From assembly GCA_905235305.1 (NCBI GenBank), contig CAJOLC010000029.1:1-64000 (forward strand): a stretch of DNA of 64,000 nucleotides, read 5' to 3'. Positions 1 to 8,551 of the stretch are shown here, piece after piece. The first letter of the stretch is position 1. Every line of letters begins with the position of its first letter. A model generated the notes under the pieces. The model was not told the DNA's origin. It ran no database searches and saw nothing but the letters and a program-made list of their open reading frames with translations. This DNA comes from an uncultured Bacteroidaceae bacterium. GTDB taxonomy: Bacteria; Bacteroidota; Bacteroidia; Bacteroidales; Bacteroidaceae. The position numbers and the translations under genes were made by a program.

Positions 1-192
1 TCACAATGCTCGCATTGCTCCCTTACATAAAACGAAAACCTGCTCTAAAAAGAAATGCACGCTGACTAAAATTCTAATGACCGATTTGGGCTTAATTCTT
101 TCGACATATTGTCAAGAAAAGATGTCCTGCGCTTGCGACTTTGCAAAAAAAGCTGTACCTTTACACGCGAAACATACATTATATATATTAAT

Positions 193-2217
193 ATGAAAGC
201 CCAAACCCCTCTTTTTGCGGCAATCATGCTGCTTCACATGCCACTTTCGGCACAAGAGTCGCGGATGGTGACGCCCGACGACATACGTCCCACGTCCATG
301 CTCTACGTCAACAACCGTGCTCCCCTGCCCTCCAACCCCTTCATCAAGCTGGCTCCCGCTGCCGTGACGCCGCGAGGATGGGTCGGCGAAATGCTCACGA
401 GGCAGAAGAACGGCCTGAGCGGACATCTCGGAGAAATCAGTGACTGGCTCGACAAGAAGGGCAACGCATGGCTCGAACCCGGCGGGGGTCACGGCTGGGA
501 AGAAGTGCCCTACTGGCTCCGAGGCTATGCCAACCTGGCCTACATACTTGGCGACAAGGCGATGATAGACGAGACGAAGTTCTGGATAGAAGGCATCCTC
601 AGGAGCAGCCAGGCTGACGGCTTCCTCGGTCCCGTCAATGAGAACCGTGAGGGTAGGCGTGAGCTCTGGGCCAACATGCTTGCCCTGCAAATCCTGCAAG
701 ACTACTATGAGTGGTGCGGCGACGAGCGCGTCCTGCCCGTCCTCACTGCCTACTACAAGTGGCAACTCCAGTACCCCGACGAGAAGTTCCTGCGCGACTA
801 CTGGGAGAACAGCCGTGGCGGCGACAACCTGCTCTCCGTCATCTGGCTCTACAACCGCACGGGCGAGGCCTTCCTCCTCGACCTTGCCGCGAAGATACAC
901 CGCTGCACAGCCAACTGGATGCAGGAAAGCGGACTGCCCAACTGGCATAATGTCAACGTGGCAGAGTGCTTCCGCGAGCCTGCCGAATGGTATCTCGTGA
1001 GCGGCGACAAGGCGGCTCTCAAGGCCACCTACAACGACTATCACCTCATCCGCCGCATCTACGGACAGGTGCCCGGCGGTATGTTCGGCTCCGACGAGAA
1101 CTGCCGTCACGGCTACATCGACCCCCGTCAGGGCACCGAGACCTGTGGCTTCGTGGAGCAAATGCTCTCCGACGAGATTCTCATGGCACAGACCGGCGAC
1201 CTTCTCTGGATGGAGAACCTCGAGGACGTTGCTTTCAATGACTATCCCGCAGCACTCACCGAGGACATGCGTGGCCTGCGCTACCTGACCTGCCCCAACA
1301 TGGTGCAGAGCGACTCACGCAACCACAACCCGGGCGTAGACAACAGTGGACCGTTCTTCAGCATGAACCCCTTCAGCAGCCGATGCTGCCAGCACAACCA
1401 CGCAATGGGTTGGCCTTACTACGCAGAGAACCTCGTCCTGGCCAGTGCCGACGGCGGTGCCGCCCTCCTCATATACGGCGACTGCACAGCCAAGCTCAAG
1501 GTGGCCGACGGCAAGAGCATCGTGCTCGACGAGCAGACCAATTATCCCTTCAGCGAAGACATCAAGGTGACCGTCTCCGGCCTCGCCAAGAAGCAGACAG
1601 CCACCTTCCCCCTCTACCTCCGCATCCCAACGTGGACCGAAGGCGCACACATCACTGTCAATGGCAAGACCATTGACTGCAAGCCCGTCAGCGGCCTGCT
1701 CTGCATCCAACGCCAATGGCAGAACGGCGACGAGGTTTGCCTGCACTTCCCCATGCGCCTCACGAAGCGCGTCTGGGCCCTCAACAAGAACTCCATCTCC
1801 GTAAACTACGGCCCCATCACCTTCAGCCTGAAGATAAAGGAACGCTACGACGAGAAGGACAGCCGCAAGACTGCCATCGGCGACTCCCACTGGCAGGCGA
1901 CCGCCGACCCGGCAAAGTGGCCGACCTACGAAATCTATGCCGACTCGCCCTGGAACTATGCCCTCTGCGGCAACCTCGATGGCATGGAAGTACAGTTCAA
2001 GCCGTGGCCTGAGAACAACTACCCATGGAACCACGACAACGCACCCTACACCATCAAGGCCCGCGGCGCACGCGTCGAAGGCTGGGGCATGGATGCAACC
2101 GGACTTTGCCAAGTGCTGCCCGATGCCGACGCACCCCGTGGCAAGACAGAAGACATCACTCTCATCCCCATGGGCGCAGCAAGGCTCCGCATCTCGGCCT
2201 TCCCGCCTCTGAAGTGA
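193..2217 (+). CDS. Secreted glycoside hydrolase of the GH127/DUF1680 type (beta-L-arabinofuranosidase-like)
   Basis: Predicted exported enzyme of about 674 residues. It starts at the ATG at 193, followed by a short signal peptide ending near the Ser-Ala-Gln of the first 20 residues; the in-frame start at 109 would add 28 residues with no signal-peptide character. The body is the alpha-barrel fold of DUF1680/GH127, with conserved stretches such as GGGHGWEEVPYWLRGYANL. Family catalytic and zinc residues look present: a Glu-Thr-Cys at about 316-318 and a Cys-Cys pair at about 398-399, matching the Glu/Cys3 zinc site known for GH127 arabinofuranosidases. It likely removes L-arabinofuranose from plant glycans in the periplasm or at the surface. 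A TACCTTTA element at 156-163 is a weak promoter candidate. The next gene begins 48 bases downstream, so the two may be co-transcribed. Related families (GH146, GH142) cannot be excluded. Confidence 0.85.
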   Translation: MKAQTPLFAAIMLLHMPLSAQESRMVTPDDIRPTSMLYVNNRAPLPSNPFIKLAPAAVTPRGWVGEMLTRQKNGLSGHLGEISDWLDKKGNAWLEPGGGHGWEEVPYWLRGYANLAYILGDKAMIDETKFWIEGILRSSQADGFLGPVNENREGRRELWANMLALQILQDYYEWCGDERVLPVLTAYYKWQLQYPDEKFLRDYWENSRGGDNLLSVIWLYNRTGEAFLLDLAAKIHRCTANWMQESGLPNWHNVNVAECFREPAEWYLVSGDKAALKATYNDYHLIRRIYGQVPGGMFGSDENCRHGYIDPRQGTETCGFVEQMLSDEILMAQTGDLLWMENLEDVAFNDYPAALTEDMRGLRYLTCPNMVQSDSRNHNPGVDNSGPFFSMNPFSSRCCQHNHAMGWPYYAENLVLASADGGAALLIYGDCTAKLKVADGKSIVLDEQTNYPFSEDIKVTVSGLAKKQTATFPLYLRIPTWTEGAHITVNGKTIDCKPVSGLLCIQRQWQNGDEVCLHFPMRLTKRVWALNKNSISVNYGPITFSLKIKERYDEKDSRKTAIGDSHWQATADPAKWPTYEIYADSPWNYALCGNLDGMEVQFKPWPENNYPWNHDNAPYTIKARGARVEGWGMDATGLCQVLPDADAPRGKTEDITLIPMGAARLRISAFPPLK

Positions 2218-2265
2218 GAGACATACATAACGGAATCAATCATCATCCCTAAAATAAACCCAAAA

Positions 2266-4827
2266 ATGAGAAAACTATTCTTTTCCGCGCTCTTGGCAGT
2301 AGCTGCCACAGCTTGCGCACAGACAGCAGACTTCTTCAAGCCTTACAAGGCCACCGACCTGCGTCTGCCCTCCGTGCCCCTGATTGTCAATGACCCCTAC
2401 TTCTCCATCTGGAGCCCCTACGACAAGCTTACCGACGGCACGACACGCCACTGGACGAACGACGAGAAGCCCATCCTCGGCCTGCTTCGCGTAGATGGTA
2501 CAACCTACCGGTTCATGGGCGCACAGCAGGAGTACATCCTCTCCTCCATCGCACCCATGGCCGACGAAGAAAAGTGGGAAGGCAAAGTCAGCCGCACAAG
2601 ACAGAGCGGCGACAGCTGGACAAAGCCTTCGTTCGACGACAGCTCCTGGACTACCGAGAAAGCCGCATGGGGCACAGAAGGCCCTGACATCACCACACGC
2701 TGGGGAAGGCAGCTCGGCACAGACATCTACATCCGCCGCAACATCAGCATCAGCGACTTCGACCTTCATGAAGACCTCTACCTGAAGTACAGCCACGACG
2801 ATGTGTTCGAACTCTACATCAACGGCAATAAGGTGGCCGACACAGGCGAGACATGGCGAAACGGCGTAGTGCTCCGCCTGACCGACGACATGAAGAAACT
2901 CCTGCATTCAGGCAACAACACCATCGCAGCCCACTGCCACAACACCACCGGCGGCGCATATGCAGACTTCGGCCTCTTCAAGAACACGAAGCCTAAAGGA
3001 CAGGACGTCAAGCTGGCAGAGCAGAAGAGCGTCGACGTACTTGCCACCAACACGTACTACACCTTCTCTTGCGGTCCCGTCGAGCTCGACCTCGTCTTCA
3101 CCGCACCTATGCTCATCGACGACTACGACCTCATCTCCATGCCCATCAACTACATCTCCTATCAGGTAAGGGCTACCGATAACCGCAAGCACGACGTGCA
3201 GATTTACTTAAGCGCCAATCCCTTGCAGGCTGTCAACACAGCTAACCAGGCAACCGTAACGTCTATGGGCAACGAGGACGGCATTCGCTACGTCCGCACC
3301 GGCACCGTCGAGCAGCCTATCCTCGCCAAGACGGGCGACGGCATCTGCATCGACTGGGGCTACTTCTACATTCCCGCCATCAACGGACAGGTCATGATGG
3401 GCAATCCCACCGAAGTGGAGAACTCCTTCATCCAGAACGGCAGGGTACAGCTTCAGCGTCCGCAGGGAGGCCAACGTCCGCAGGGAGGTCCTCGCGGCAA
3501 CTTCGGACGTAGCTTCGACATCACCGCCCGCAAGGCTTCCGAAATGCCTACCCTTGCCTACACCCACGACTTCGGTTCCGTGGAGACTGCCACCAGCTTC
3601 ATGATGATGGGCTACGACGAGATCGAAGACATCGAATACTTCTACAATCGCTACAAGGGCTATTGGGCTCACGGCGGCAGCGTCACACTCCTGCAGGCCT
3701 TCAAGTCCATGCAAAGCCGCTATGCCGGCATCATGAACCGTTGCCGTGCCTTCGACAAGACTATCTACGACGACGGCTTCAAGGCTGGCGGCAAGGAGTA
3801 TGCTGAGATACTCTCCGGCTCCTATCGCCACGTCATGGCAGCCCATAAGCTCTTCGAAGACAAGGACGGCAACCTGCTCTGGTTCTCGAAGGAGAACAAC
3901 TCCAACGGTTGCGTCAACACCGTCGACCTCACTTATCCCGAGGCTCCGCTCTTCCTCGCCTATAACCCCGAGTTGCAGAAGGCCATGATGACTTCCATCT
4001 TCGACTACAGCCTCTCGGGACGTTGGACAAAGCCTTTCGCTGCTCACGACCTCGGCCAGTATCCCCGTGCCAACGGTCAGGTATATGGAGGCGACATGCC
4101 TCTTGAGGAAGCCGGCAACATGATAACCCTGGCTGCCACCATCTGTATGCTCGACGGCAACACCACTTACGTCGAGAAGTACTGGGACATCATCACCACT
4201 TGGGCAGACTATCTCGTCGAGAACGGCTTGCATCCCGCCAACCAGCTCTGCACCGACGACTTCGCAGGCCACTGGGCTGGCAACTGCAACCTCGCACTGA
4301 AGGCCATCATGGGCGTGGCCGGCTATGCCGAACTCGCTAAGATGAGAGGCCAGAGCGACATCTACAGCCGCTACAACGCCAAGGCCAAGGAGATGGCTGC
4401 CGCTTGGGAAAGCGAGACAAAGGTGAAGGACCACTACGAACTGGCATACGGCGCAGGTGCCGACACCTGGAGCCAGAAGTACAACATGGTTTGGGACAAG
4501 CTCTGGAAGACCGGCGTCATTCCCAACAATGCCATGCAGACTGAAATCAAGTACTATCTGAAGAAGCAGAACAAGTACGGCCTGCCGCTCGACGTCCGCA
4601 AGGACTATACAAAGACGGACTGGATCATGTGGAGCGCAGCGATGGCCGACACGGACAAGGACTTCCAGGCCTTCGTCAGCCCCATCTGGAAGTACATCAA
4701 CGAGACGGAAAGCCGTGTGCCCATCTCCGACTGGCACGACACGAAGACAGGCCGCATGGTTGGCTTCAAGGCTCGCAGCGTCATCGGCGGCTACTGGATG
4801 AAGGTCCTGGCCGACAAGATGAAGTAA
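2266..4827 (+). CDS. Glutaminase-family protein (DUF4964/DUF5127/DUF4965/DUF1793 type), secreted
   Basis: A protein of 853 residues with a signal peptide (about residues 1-18, ending Ala-Cys-Ala). The N-terminal block reads like DUF4964 (LPSVPLIVNDPYFSIWSPYD), followed by DUF5127- and DUF4965-type regions and a C-terminal DUF1793-type six-hairpin region. This is the architecture of fungal glutaminase A and its Bacteroidetes relatives. Roughly residues 105-245 form an inserted beta-rich, galactose-binding-like module (SWTKPSFDDSSW, DDVFELYINGNKV), which splits the DUF5127 part. Around residues 403-415 there is a short Arg/Pro/Gln/Gly-rich loop. The protein probably works in the periplasm. Whether it truly deamidates glutamine is inferred from the family only. 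It follows the GH127 gene by 48 bases. Confidence 0.8.
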   Translation: MRKLFFSALLAVAATACAQTADFFKPYKATDLRLPSVPLIVNDPYFSIWSPYDKLTDGTTRHWTNDEKPILGLLRVDGTTYRFMGAQQEYILSSIAPMADEEKWEGKVSRTRQSGDSWTKPSFDDSSWTTEKAAWGTEGPDITTRWGRQLGTDIYIRRNISISDFDLHEDLYLKYSHDDVFELYINGNKVADTGETWRNGVVLRLTDDMKKLLHSGNNTIAAHCHNTTGGAYADFGLFKNTKPKGQDVKLAEQKSVDVLATNTYYTFSCGPVELDLVFTAPMLIDDYDLISMPINYISYQVRATDNRKHDVQIYLSANPLQAVNTANQATVTSMGNEDGIRYVRTGTVEQPILAKTGDGICIDWGYFYIPAINGQVMMGNPTEVENSFIQNGRVQLQRPQGGQRPQGGPRGNFGRSFDITARKASEMPTLAYTHDFGSVETATSFMMMGYDEIEDIEYFYNRYKGYWAHGGSVTLLQAFKSMQSRYAGIMNRCRAFDKTIYDDGFKAGGKEYAEILSGSYRHVMAAHKLFEDKDGNLLWFSKENNSNGCVNTVDLTYPEAPLFLAYNPELQKAMMTSIFDYSLSGRWTKPFAAHDLGQYPRANGQVYGGDMPLEEAGNMITLAATICMLDGNTTYVEKYWDIITTWADYLVENGLHPANQLCTDDFAGHWAGNCNLALKAIMGVAGYAELAKMRGQSDIYSRYNAKAKEMAAAWESETKVKDHYELAYGAGADTWSQKYNMVWDKLWKTGVIPNNAMQTEIKYYLKKQNKYGLPLDVRKDYTKTDWIMWSAAMADTDKDFQAFVSPIWKYINETESRVPISDWHDTKTGRMVGFKARSVIGGYWMKVLADKMK

Positions 4828-4890
4828 AGCTTTCTCTGCCATTCCTCTGAGGGGAGGGCAAGAGACCGACTCGTACTCCGACACTCGTTT

Positions 4891-4975
4891 TAACCACGAA
4901 CTGCACGAATTACACGAATTCTTCCATGCCGCCAAAGGCATCGATAGAGCGTGTAATCTGTGCAGTTCGTGGTTA
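4891..4975. repeat. Long inverted repeat in the convergent gap
   Basis: Two 26-base arms (4891-4916 and 4950-4975) are near-perfect inverse complements: taaccacgaactgcacg pairs with cgtgcagttcgtggtta-type sequence, with one unpaired base pair. They flank a 33-base loop. The element sits between the glutaminase gene and the toxin gene, which converge. The right arm is followed by ttatttgttt, so it could end transcription in the plus direction. I recall similar arm sequences between genes in other Bacteroidales, which suggests a dispersed repeat, but I could not search for it. Confidence 0.75.
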
Positions 4976-5031
4976 TTTGTTTAGGGCTGGGAACAACTTC
5001 AACGTGCAGGAAACGTTGGAGATGCGGAGGA

Positions 5032-5313
5032 CTATTTGTCGCTGTAATGTCCGTAGGCAGTAAGGACGTCTACATAGACTTCGGCCTCGAAGATACGATA
5101 CACAAGCCTGTGTTTCTTGGTGATTTCACGGCTCCATCGGCCTTCTGGTTTGCCTTTCAACGGTTCAGGATGTCCGGTTCCCGTCTTAGGATGCTCTTTC
5201 AGCTCCTCGATAAAACGGAGAGCCTTGGCAAATGCCTTCGGTTCGTTTCTACCCAGTCGCTGCAGGTCAGATGCTGCCTCAGGAGCGATGATTACCTTAT
5301 ATGCCATAGCCAT
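5032..5313 (-). CDS. yoeB: YoeB-family mRNA interferase toxin
   Basis: A protein of 93 residues matching the Txe/YoeB branch of the RelE fold. HPEPLKGKPEGRWSREI followed by KKHRLVYRI aligns with the YoeB core, and the C-terminal His-Tyr (GHYSDK) is the usual catalytic end. YoeB toxins bind the ribosome and cut mRNA in the A site. The gene begins inside the antitoxin gene: ATG at 5313 (or the second ATG at 5307) precedes the antitoxin stop at 5297-5299, giving a 17-base overlap typical of translational coupling. Length is normal for the family (about 84-95 residues). No damage is visible, so the pair is probably functional. Confidence 0.88.
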   Translation of the reverse strand: MAMAYKVIIAPEAASDLQRLGRNEPKAFAKALRFIEELKEHPKTGTGHPEPLKGKPEGRWSREITKKHRLVYRIFEAEVYVDVLTAYGHYSDK

Positions 5314-5554
5314 TGCGATTTAGGAATGCTGTCAAGTCTTCTCCTGGAAGCATTTCCATTCCCTCTCCACGCGCAATCTGTGCTTCGGCTTTCTCTACGC
5401 GACGAAGGAACTCCTCCTTTGTCAGCAACGTTTCACTTTCTTTCTTCGTCGCCAACCTCTTCGCATACTTGAGAAGTTTCGCCATCAGTCCTTCATCCTC
5501 GGCAATGATACCCATAGCGCGGAACAGTTCCGCATTCATTTGCATTGCAGTCAT
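5297..5554 (-). CDS. Antitoxin partner of the YoeB-type toxin
   Basis: A small acidic and helical protein of 85 residues, encoded directly upstream of and overlapping the toxin gene. The middle part (LLTKEEFLRRVEKAEAQIARGEG) resembles the toxin-wrapping helix of RelB/Phd-like antitoxins seen with YoeB in Bacteroidetes, in which a KEEF-type motif is common. The N-terminus (about residues 1-45) is helical and may be the DNA-binding or dimerising part, but I see no clear Phd/YefM motif, so the exact antitoxin family is open. Antitoxins of this type usually repress their own promoter, here the TACCTTTG element at 5584-5591. The assignment rests mainly on gene order and overlap. Confidence 0.75.
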   Translation of the reverse strand: MTAMQMNAELFRAMGIIAEDEGLMAKLLKYAKRLATKKESETLLTKEEFLRRVEKAEAQIARGEGMEMLPGEDLTAFLNRNGYGI

Positions 5555-5583
5555 AATTCTTTACTGTGTCTGTCTTGTGTTTG

Positions 5584-5591
5584 CAAAGGTA
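5584..5591 (-). promoter_or_regulatory. Minus-10-type promoter element of the toxin-antitoxin pair
   Basis: On the minus strand this reads TACCTTTG, a perfect match to the Bacteroidetes TAnnTTTG element, about 30 bases upstream of the antitoxin ATG. It overlaps the T-rich tail of the TonB-gene terminator, so the end of one transcript and the start of the next share the same bases. Confidence 0.6.
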
Positions 5592-5599
5592 AAAAGAAA

Positions 5600-5626
5600 A
5601 ATCCGAACCGCCAAGCGGTTCGGATT
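5600..5626 (-). terminator. Rho-independent terminator of the TonB receptor gene
   Basis: A perfect 11-bp stem (aatccgaaccg / cggttcggatt) with a 5-base loop. On the minus strand it is followed by a T-rich run (ttttctttttacc). It lies 63 bases past the stop codon at 5690. Confidence 0.85.
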
Positions 5627-5689
5627 AATTCTTCATCTTGAGAGCCGTGTTCTACAACTTGAGTCACGGCACTTTAGGGAGCGTGGAGG

Positions 5690-7566
5690 TCAGAAGTCGA
5701 GGCTTACGCCGCCCATGAAGGTTGCCTTGGGCATTGGGAAACCGGCGTAGGTCTGATACTGTTCGGCGAGGAGGTTGTCGCCCTTGGCGAAGACGGAGAG
5801 CCAGGGGAGGGCCTTGTAGCTGACAGTAGCGTTGACCAGGGTGTAATTCTCTTTCTCGTTGGCGGAAATATAGAGTCCGCTGACGTTCTGCAAGCCGGCT
5901 GTCACCGTCCACTTCTCGTTGTGATAGGTCGCGCCGACGTAGAGCTTGCCTTCGGGAGCTCCTTCGATGGGGGTGTTCATGTTGAGGTAGGAGTAGTTCC
6001 CGTTGATGCTCCAGTTCCTGTTGATAGTGTAGTCAGCAGAGAGTTCCATTCCCCAGTTCTCGAAGTCACCCGTGTTGACGTTGCGAGGCCTGCCGTCCAC
6101 CATGGTCGTGTTGATGAGGTTCTTGCCTTTGATGTAGAAGATGTTGGCACCGATGTGTGCCCTTCCACCGATGCGTTGGGTGTAGGCAAGCTCGTAGTTC
6201 ATCATGCTTTCGGGCTTGAGGTCTGTGGTGGCAGGGGGGAACATATACATCTCGCGGATGATGGGGGGAAGCCCTTGCTGACGAGTGCTTTGATGTCGGC
6301 GTTGCGGGTGGGGTGGAAGGAGAGTCCGCCTTGGGGGATGACTTCGGTGCCAATGACGGAGTGCCAATCGACGCGAAGGCCTGCGTCCAACGACAGCCAC
6401 TTCCAGATGTCCTGACGGAAGTCGATGTACGTTCCCACCTCGTCGGCATGCTGGTTCTCCACGATGTTGCCGTCCTCGTCCTTCACGAGGTAGGTCTTCG
6501 TGCCTGTCGTCTTGTCAGCGTTCCAGGCACTGCCGCCGAAGTGCTGCCAATCGAGGCCTACGGTCACGGTGTTGCCTTCGAAGAAGTGTGCGCTCTGGTA
6601 CCAGGTGACACCGGCAATGTAGTCGTCGTGCTTGTAGAGTGCCGTTCTGGGCGAGCCTCCCTGGTTGTAGCCGTCGTCCACATTGTGGTGTCCCCAGTCG
6701 CAGTAGAGGCGAAGGGTACCGCTGGTGTTCTCGTAGCTGTTGCTCAGGCTGATGCTTGCCAGTCCGCGGGTAATCTTTGAGTCGTTGTCGATGAGGGGCT
6801 TGGTGACAGGACCTGGGTTGCTCGCGTTGAAGTGTATGACATTTGCGTCGGCAAAGGCCTTCCAGTTCTCGGAGAAGTCATAGCCTATCTTGGCATAGCC
6901 GCCGAACTGTTCGAACTGATTGTTAGGCCTGTGTCCGTCGGAACGCTCGTATTGTGCGCCGACAATGCTGCTGAACTTGCCCATGCGGAAACGGTTTACT
7001 CCGTCGGCCTGGAACGTCCCGTAGCTGCCTCCCTGCAGTCGGATGTTGGTCTTGCAGCCGTCCTCATTCATCTGACGGGTGATGATGTTGAGCACACCGC
7101 CCATGGCGTTGCTGCCGTAGAGCAGGCTGGCAGGGCCTCTCACCACCTCCACCTTCTCGGCCATCATTGTCTGGTAGGCGTCGGGGATGGGGTGACCCAT
7201 GAGTCCTGCGTACTGCGGTTGGCCGTCGATGAGCACAAGGAATTGTGCACCGCTGCCCACGCCTCTCACTTTAAGGCTGCCCGCTGCGCCCGTGCTCACG
7301 CCGTAGCCCAGCACGCTGCGGCTTGTGGCGAAGAGTCCGGAGGTCTGCTCCACCACGGTGGGAATCACGGAGGTGCGGTAGTTTTCGTTGAGCCTTTCGT
7401 TGGAAATGCTGGTGATGGTGAGCGGCAGGTGTCGTGCGTCGGTAGCGTTGCGGGTGCCCGTGACGACCACCTCACCCATCGTTGTCGTGTCGCGCAGCGC
7501 TTCTTCTGCCTGAAGGGAAAGGCCGGCGGCACAAGTCCCCATTAATAATAATGTACGGAGTTCCAT
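5690..7566 (-). pseudogene. TonB-dependent outer-membrane receptor, interrupted by a frameshift
   Basis: The first frame (start 7566) gives a signal peptide, a TonB-box-like MGEVVVTGTR, the plug domain (KVRGVGSGAQFLVLIDGQP, VEVVRGPASLLYGSNAMGGVLNIIT) and the first part of the barrel. The reading frame is lost at a run of six C (minus strand; 6263-6268). The remaining barrel continues in another frame from IIREMYMFPPATTDLKPE to the terminal Phe (MGGVSLDF), which is the usual outer-membrane end. Adding one C restores a single protein of about 626 residues with the family junction KGF..IREMY. The plug resembles BtuB/siderophore-type receptors rather than SusC. An AraC regulator lies just upstream. 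The break may be a sequencing error, a real mutation or slippage-based switching. Confidence 0.8.
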
Positions 7567-7607
7567 AGTTTTTTGTTTGTTGCTTTGCTTTGTTACGAAT
7601 TGCGCTG

Positions 7608-7615
7608 CAAAGGTA
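7608..7615 (-). promoter_or_regulatory. Promoter element of the TonB receptor gene
   Basis: The minus strand reads TACCTTTG 42 bases upstream of the receptor ATG at 7566, matching TAnnTTTG. It lies in the short gap behind the AraC-regulator stop, so the receptor can be transcribed separately from the regulator. Confidence 0.6.
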
Positions 7616-7641
7616 CAAACAATGCATGGAGTGGTGCAAGC

Positions 7642-8379
7642 CTATATTTCGCCATGTGTTGCCGACATTCCCCCTTTGGCATAGCGGCTGAAGTGCGAGA
7701 GGCTGTCGAAGTTCATCCTGGCCGCTACTTCCTTTGCCGTGAGCTTGCCGTGGCGCAGCAGGTGGTGGATCTCCATGACGGTGAACTGCTGTATCCAGTA
7801 GCTGGGCGTGCGTCCGCTCACTTGCGTCGAGACCTTGTGCAGGTGCTTTGCAGTGACGCAGAGCTGTTCGGCATAGTAGGCAACGTTGCGGTGCTGGCGG
7901 TAGGCACCGCCCTCGAGCATTCGGATGAAGCGCGACATGATGTCCGCGGCCCTTTGCGTCGCTTCTTCGTGCTCGAAGAGGGCAGCGTGGGCGTTCATCG
8001 CGTCGAGGTAGAGCGTGCGCATCCCTTGCAGGACAGCCTCCTCGCGATAGGCCTCCGGCGTATGGAGCGAGCGATAAGCCACGTCCTCGAAGTCGTGACG
8101 GAGCAGGTCGAACGCCTCGCCTTCCAGCCGGAAGATGGGATGCATGAAGAGGTGGAGCCAGCCGCAAGTGCCGTAGCTGCTATGTGGCATACAAGCCACC
8201 TGCTGCTCTGCGGGCAGAAGAAGGCGCAGGAGCTGGCAGTCAGCAGAGGGCTCTATCTTTGCCACATGACTTGCCATTGCTATCATGCACGAGCCAGACA
8301 TGAGCATATGCTCGCGACCTGAGAAATGGAGCCGGCATGATCCGGCTGTGCAAAGCAGGTGCAGAATCTGTTGTTGCAT
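7642..8379 (-). CDS. AraC-family transcriptional regulator
   Basis: A protein of 245 residues. The first 130 or so form a cupin-like sensor region of low similarity. The last 80 form the double helix-turn-helix of AraC proteins: AYYAEQLCVTAKHLHKVSTQVSGRTPSYWIQQF, then LTAKEVAARMNFDSLSHFSRYAK. The second recognition helix (FDSLSHFSRY) is intact, but the last helix is compressed (AKGGMSATHGEI), a few residues shorter than usual. It is encoded upstream of the TonB receptor on the same strand, so it probably controls uptake of that receptor's substrate. The ligand cannot be read from the sequence. Confidence 0.85.
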   Translation of the reverse strand: MQQQILHLLCTAGSCRLHFSGREHMLMSGSCMIAMASHVAKIEPSADCQLLRLLLPAEQQVACMPHSSYGTCGWLHLFMHPIFRLEGEAFDLLRHDFEDVAYRSLHTPEAYREEAVLQGMRTLYLDAMNAHAALFEHEEATQRAADIMSRFIRMLEGGAYRQHRNVAYYAEQLCVTAKHLHKVSTQVSGRTPSYWIQQFTVMEIHHLLRHGKLTAKEVAARMNFDSLSHFSRYAKGGMSATHGEI

Positions 8380-8498
8380 GATGTCTTTTATTCTTTACGG
8401 CATCGCAAAGATACTCTTTTTAGTTCATAATTCATAATTCTCAATTCATTATTATAAACTTCTCCACTAAAATAGCACAAACTATGAATTATTTGTCG

Positions 8499-8506
8499 TA
8501 CCTTTG
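8499..8506 (+). promoter_or_regulatory. Promoter element upstream of the aminotransferase gene
   Basis: TACCTTTG, a full match to TAnnTTTG, 45 bases before the ATG at 8552. The region just upstream (8420-8490) is very AT-rich, with ATTCATAATTC-type repeats. No clean TTTG is seen at the expected upstream spacing. Confidence 0.55.
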
Positions 8507-8551
8507 CACACGGAATAATATATCATACATCGTTTAACAGTACATATTTTC

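Noticed and set aside
3208..4941. 577-codon open frame opposite the glutaminase-family gene
   Set aside because: It mirrors a GC-rich coding gene on the other strand, has no domain or signal, and the plus-strand protein is clearly a known family. Similar long mirror frames (for example 112-1161, 35291-36481) were rejected for the same reason.
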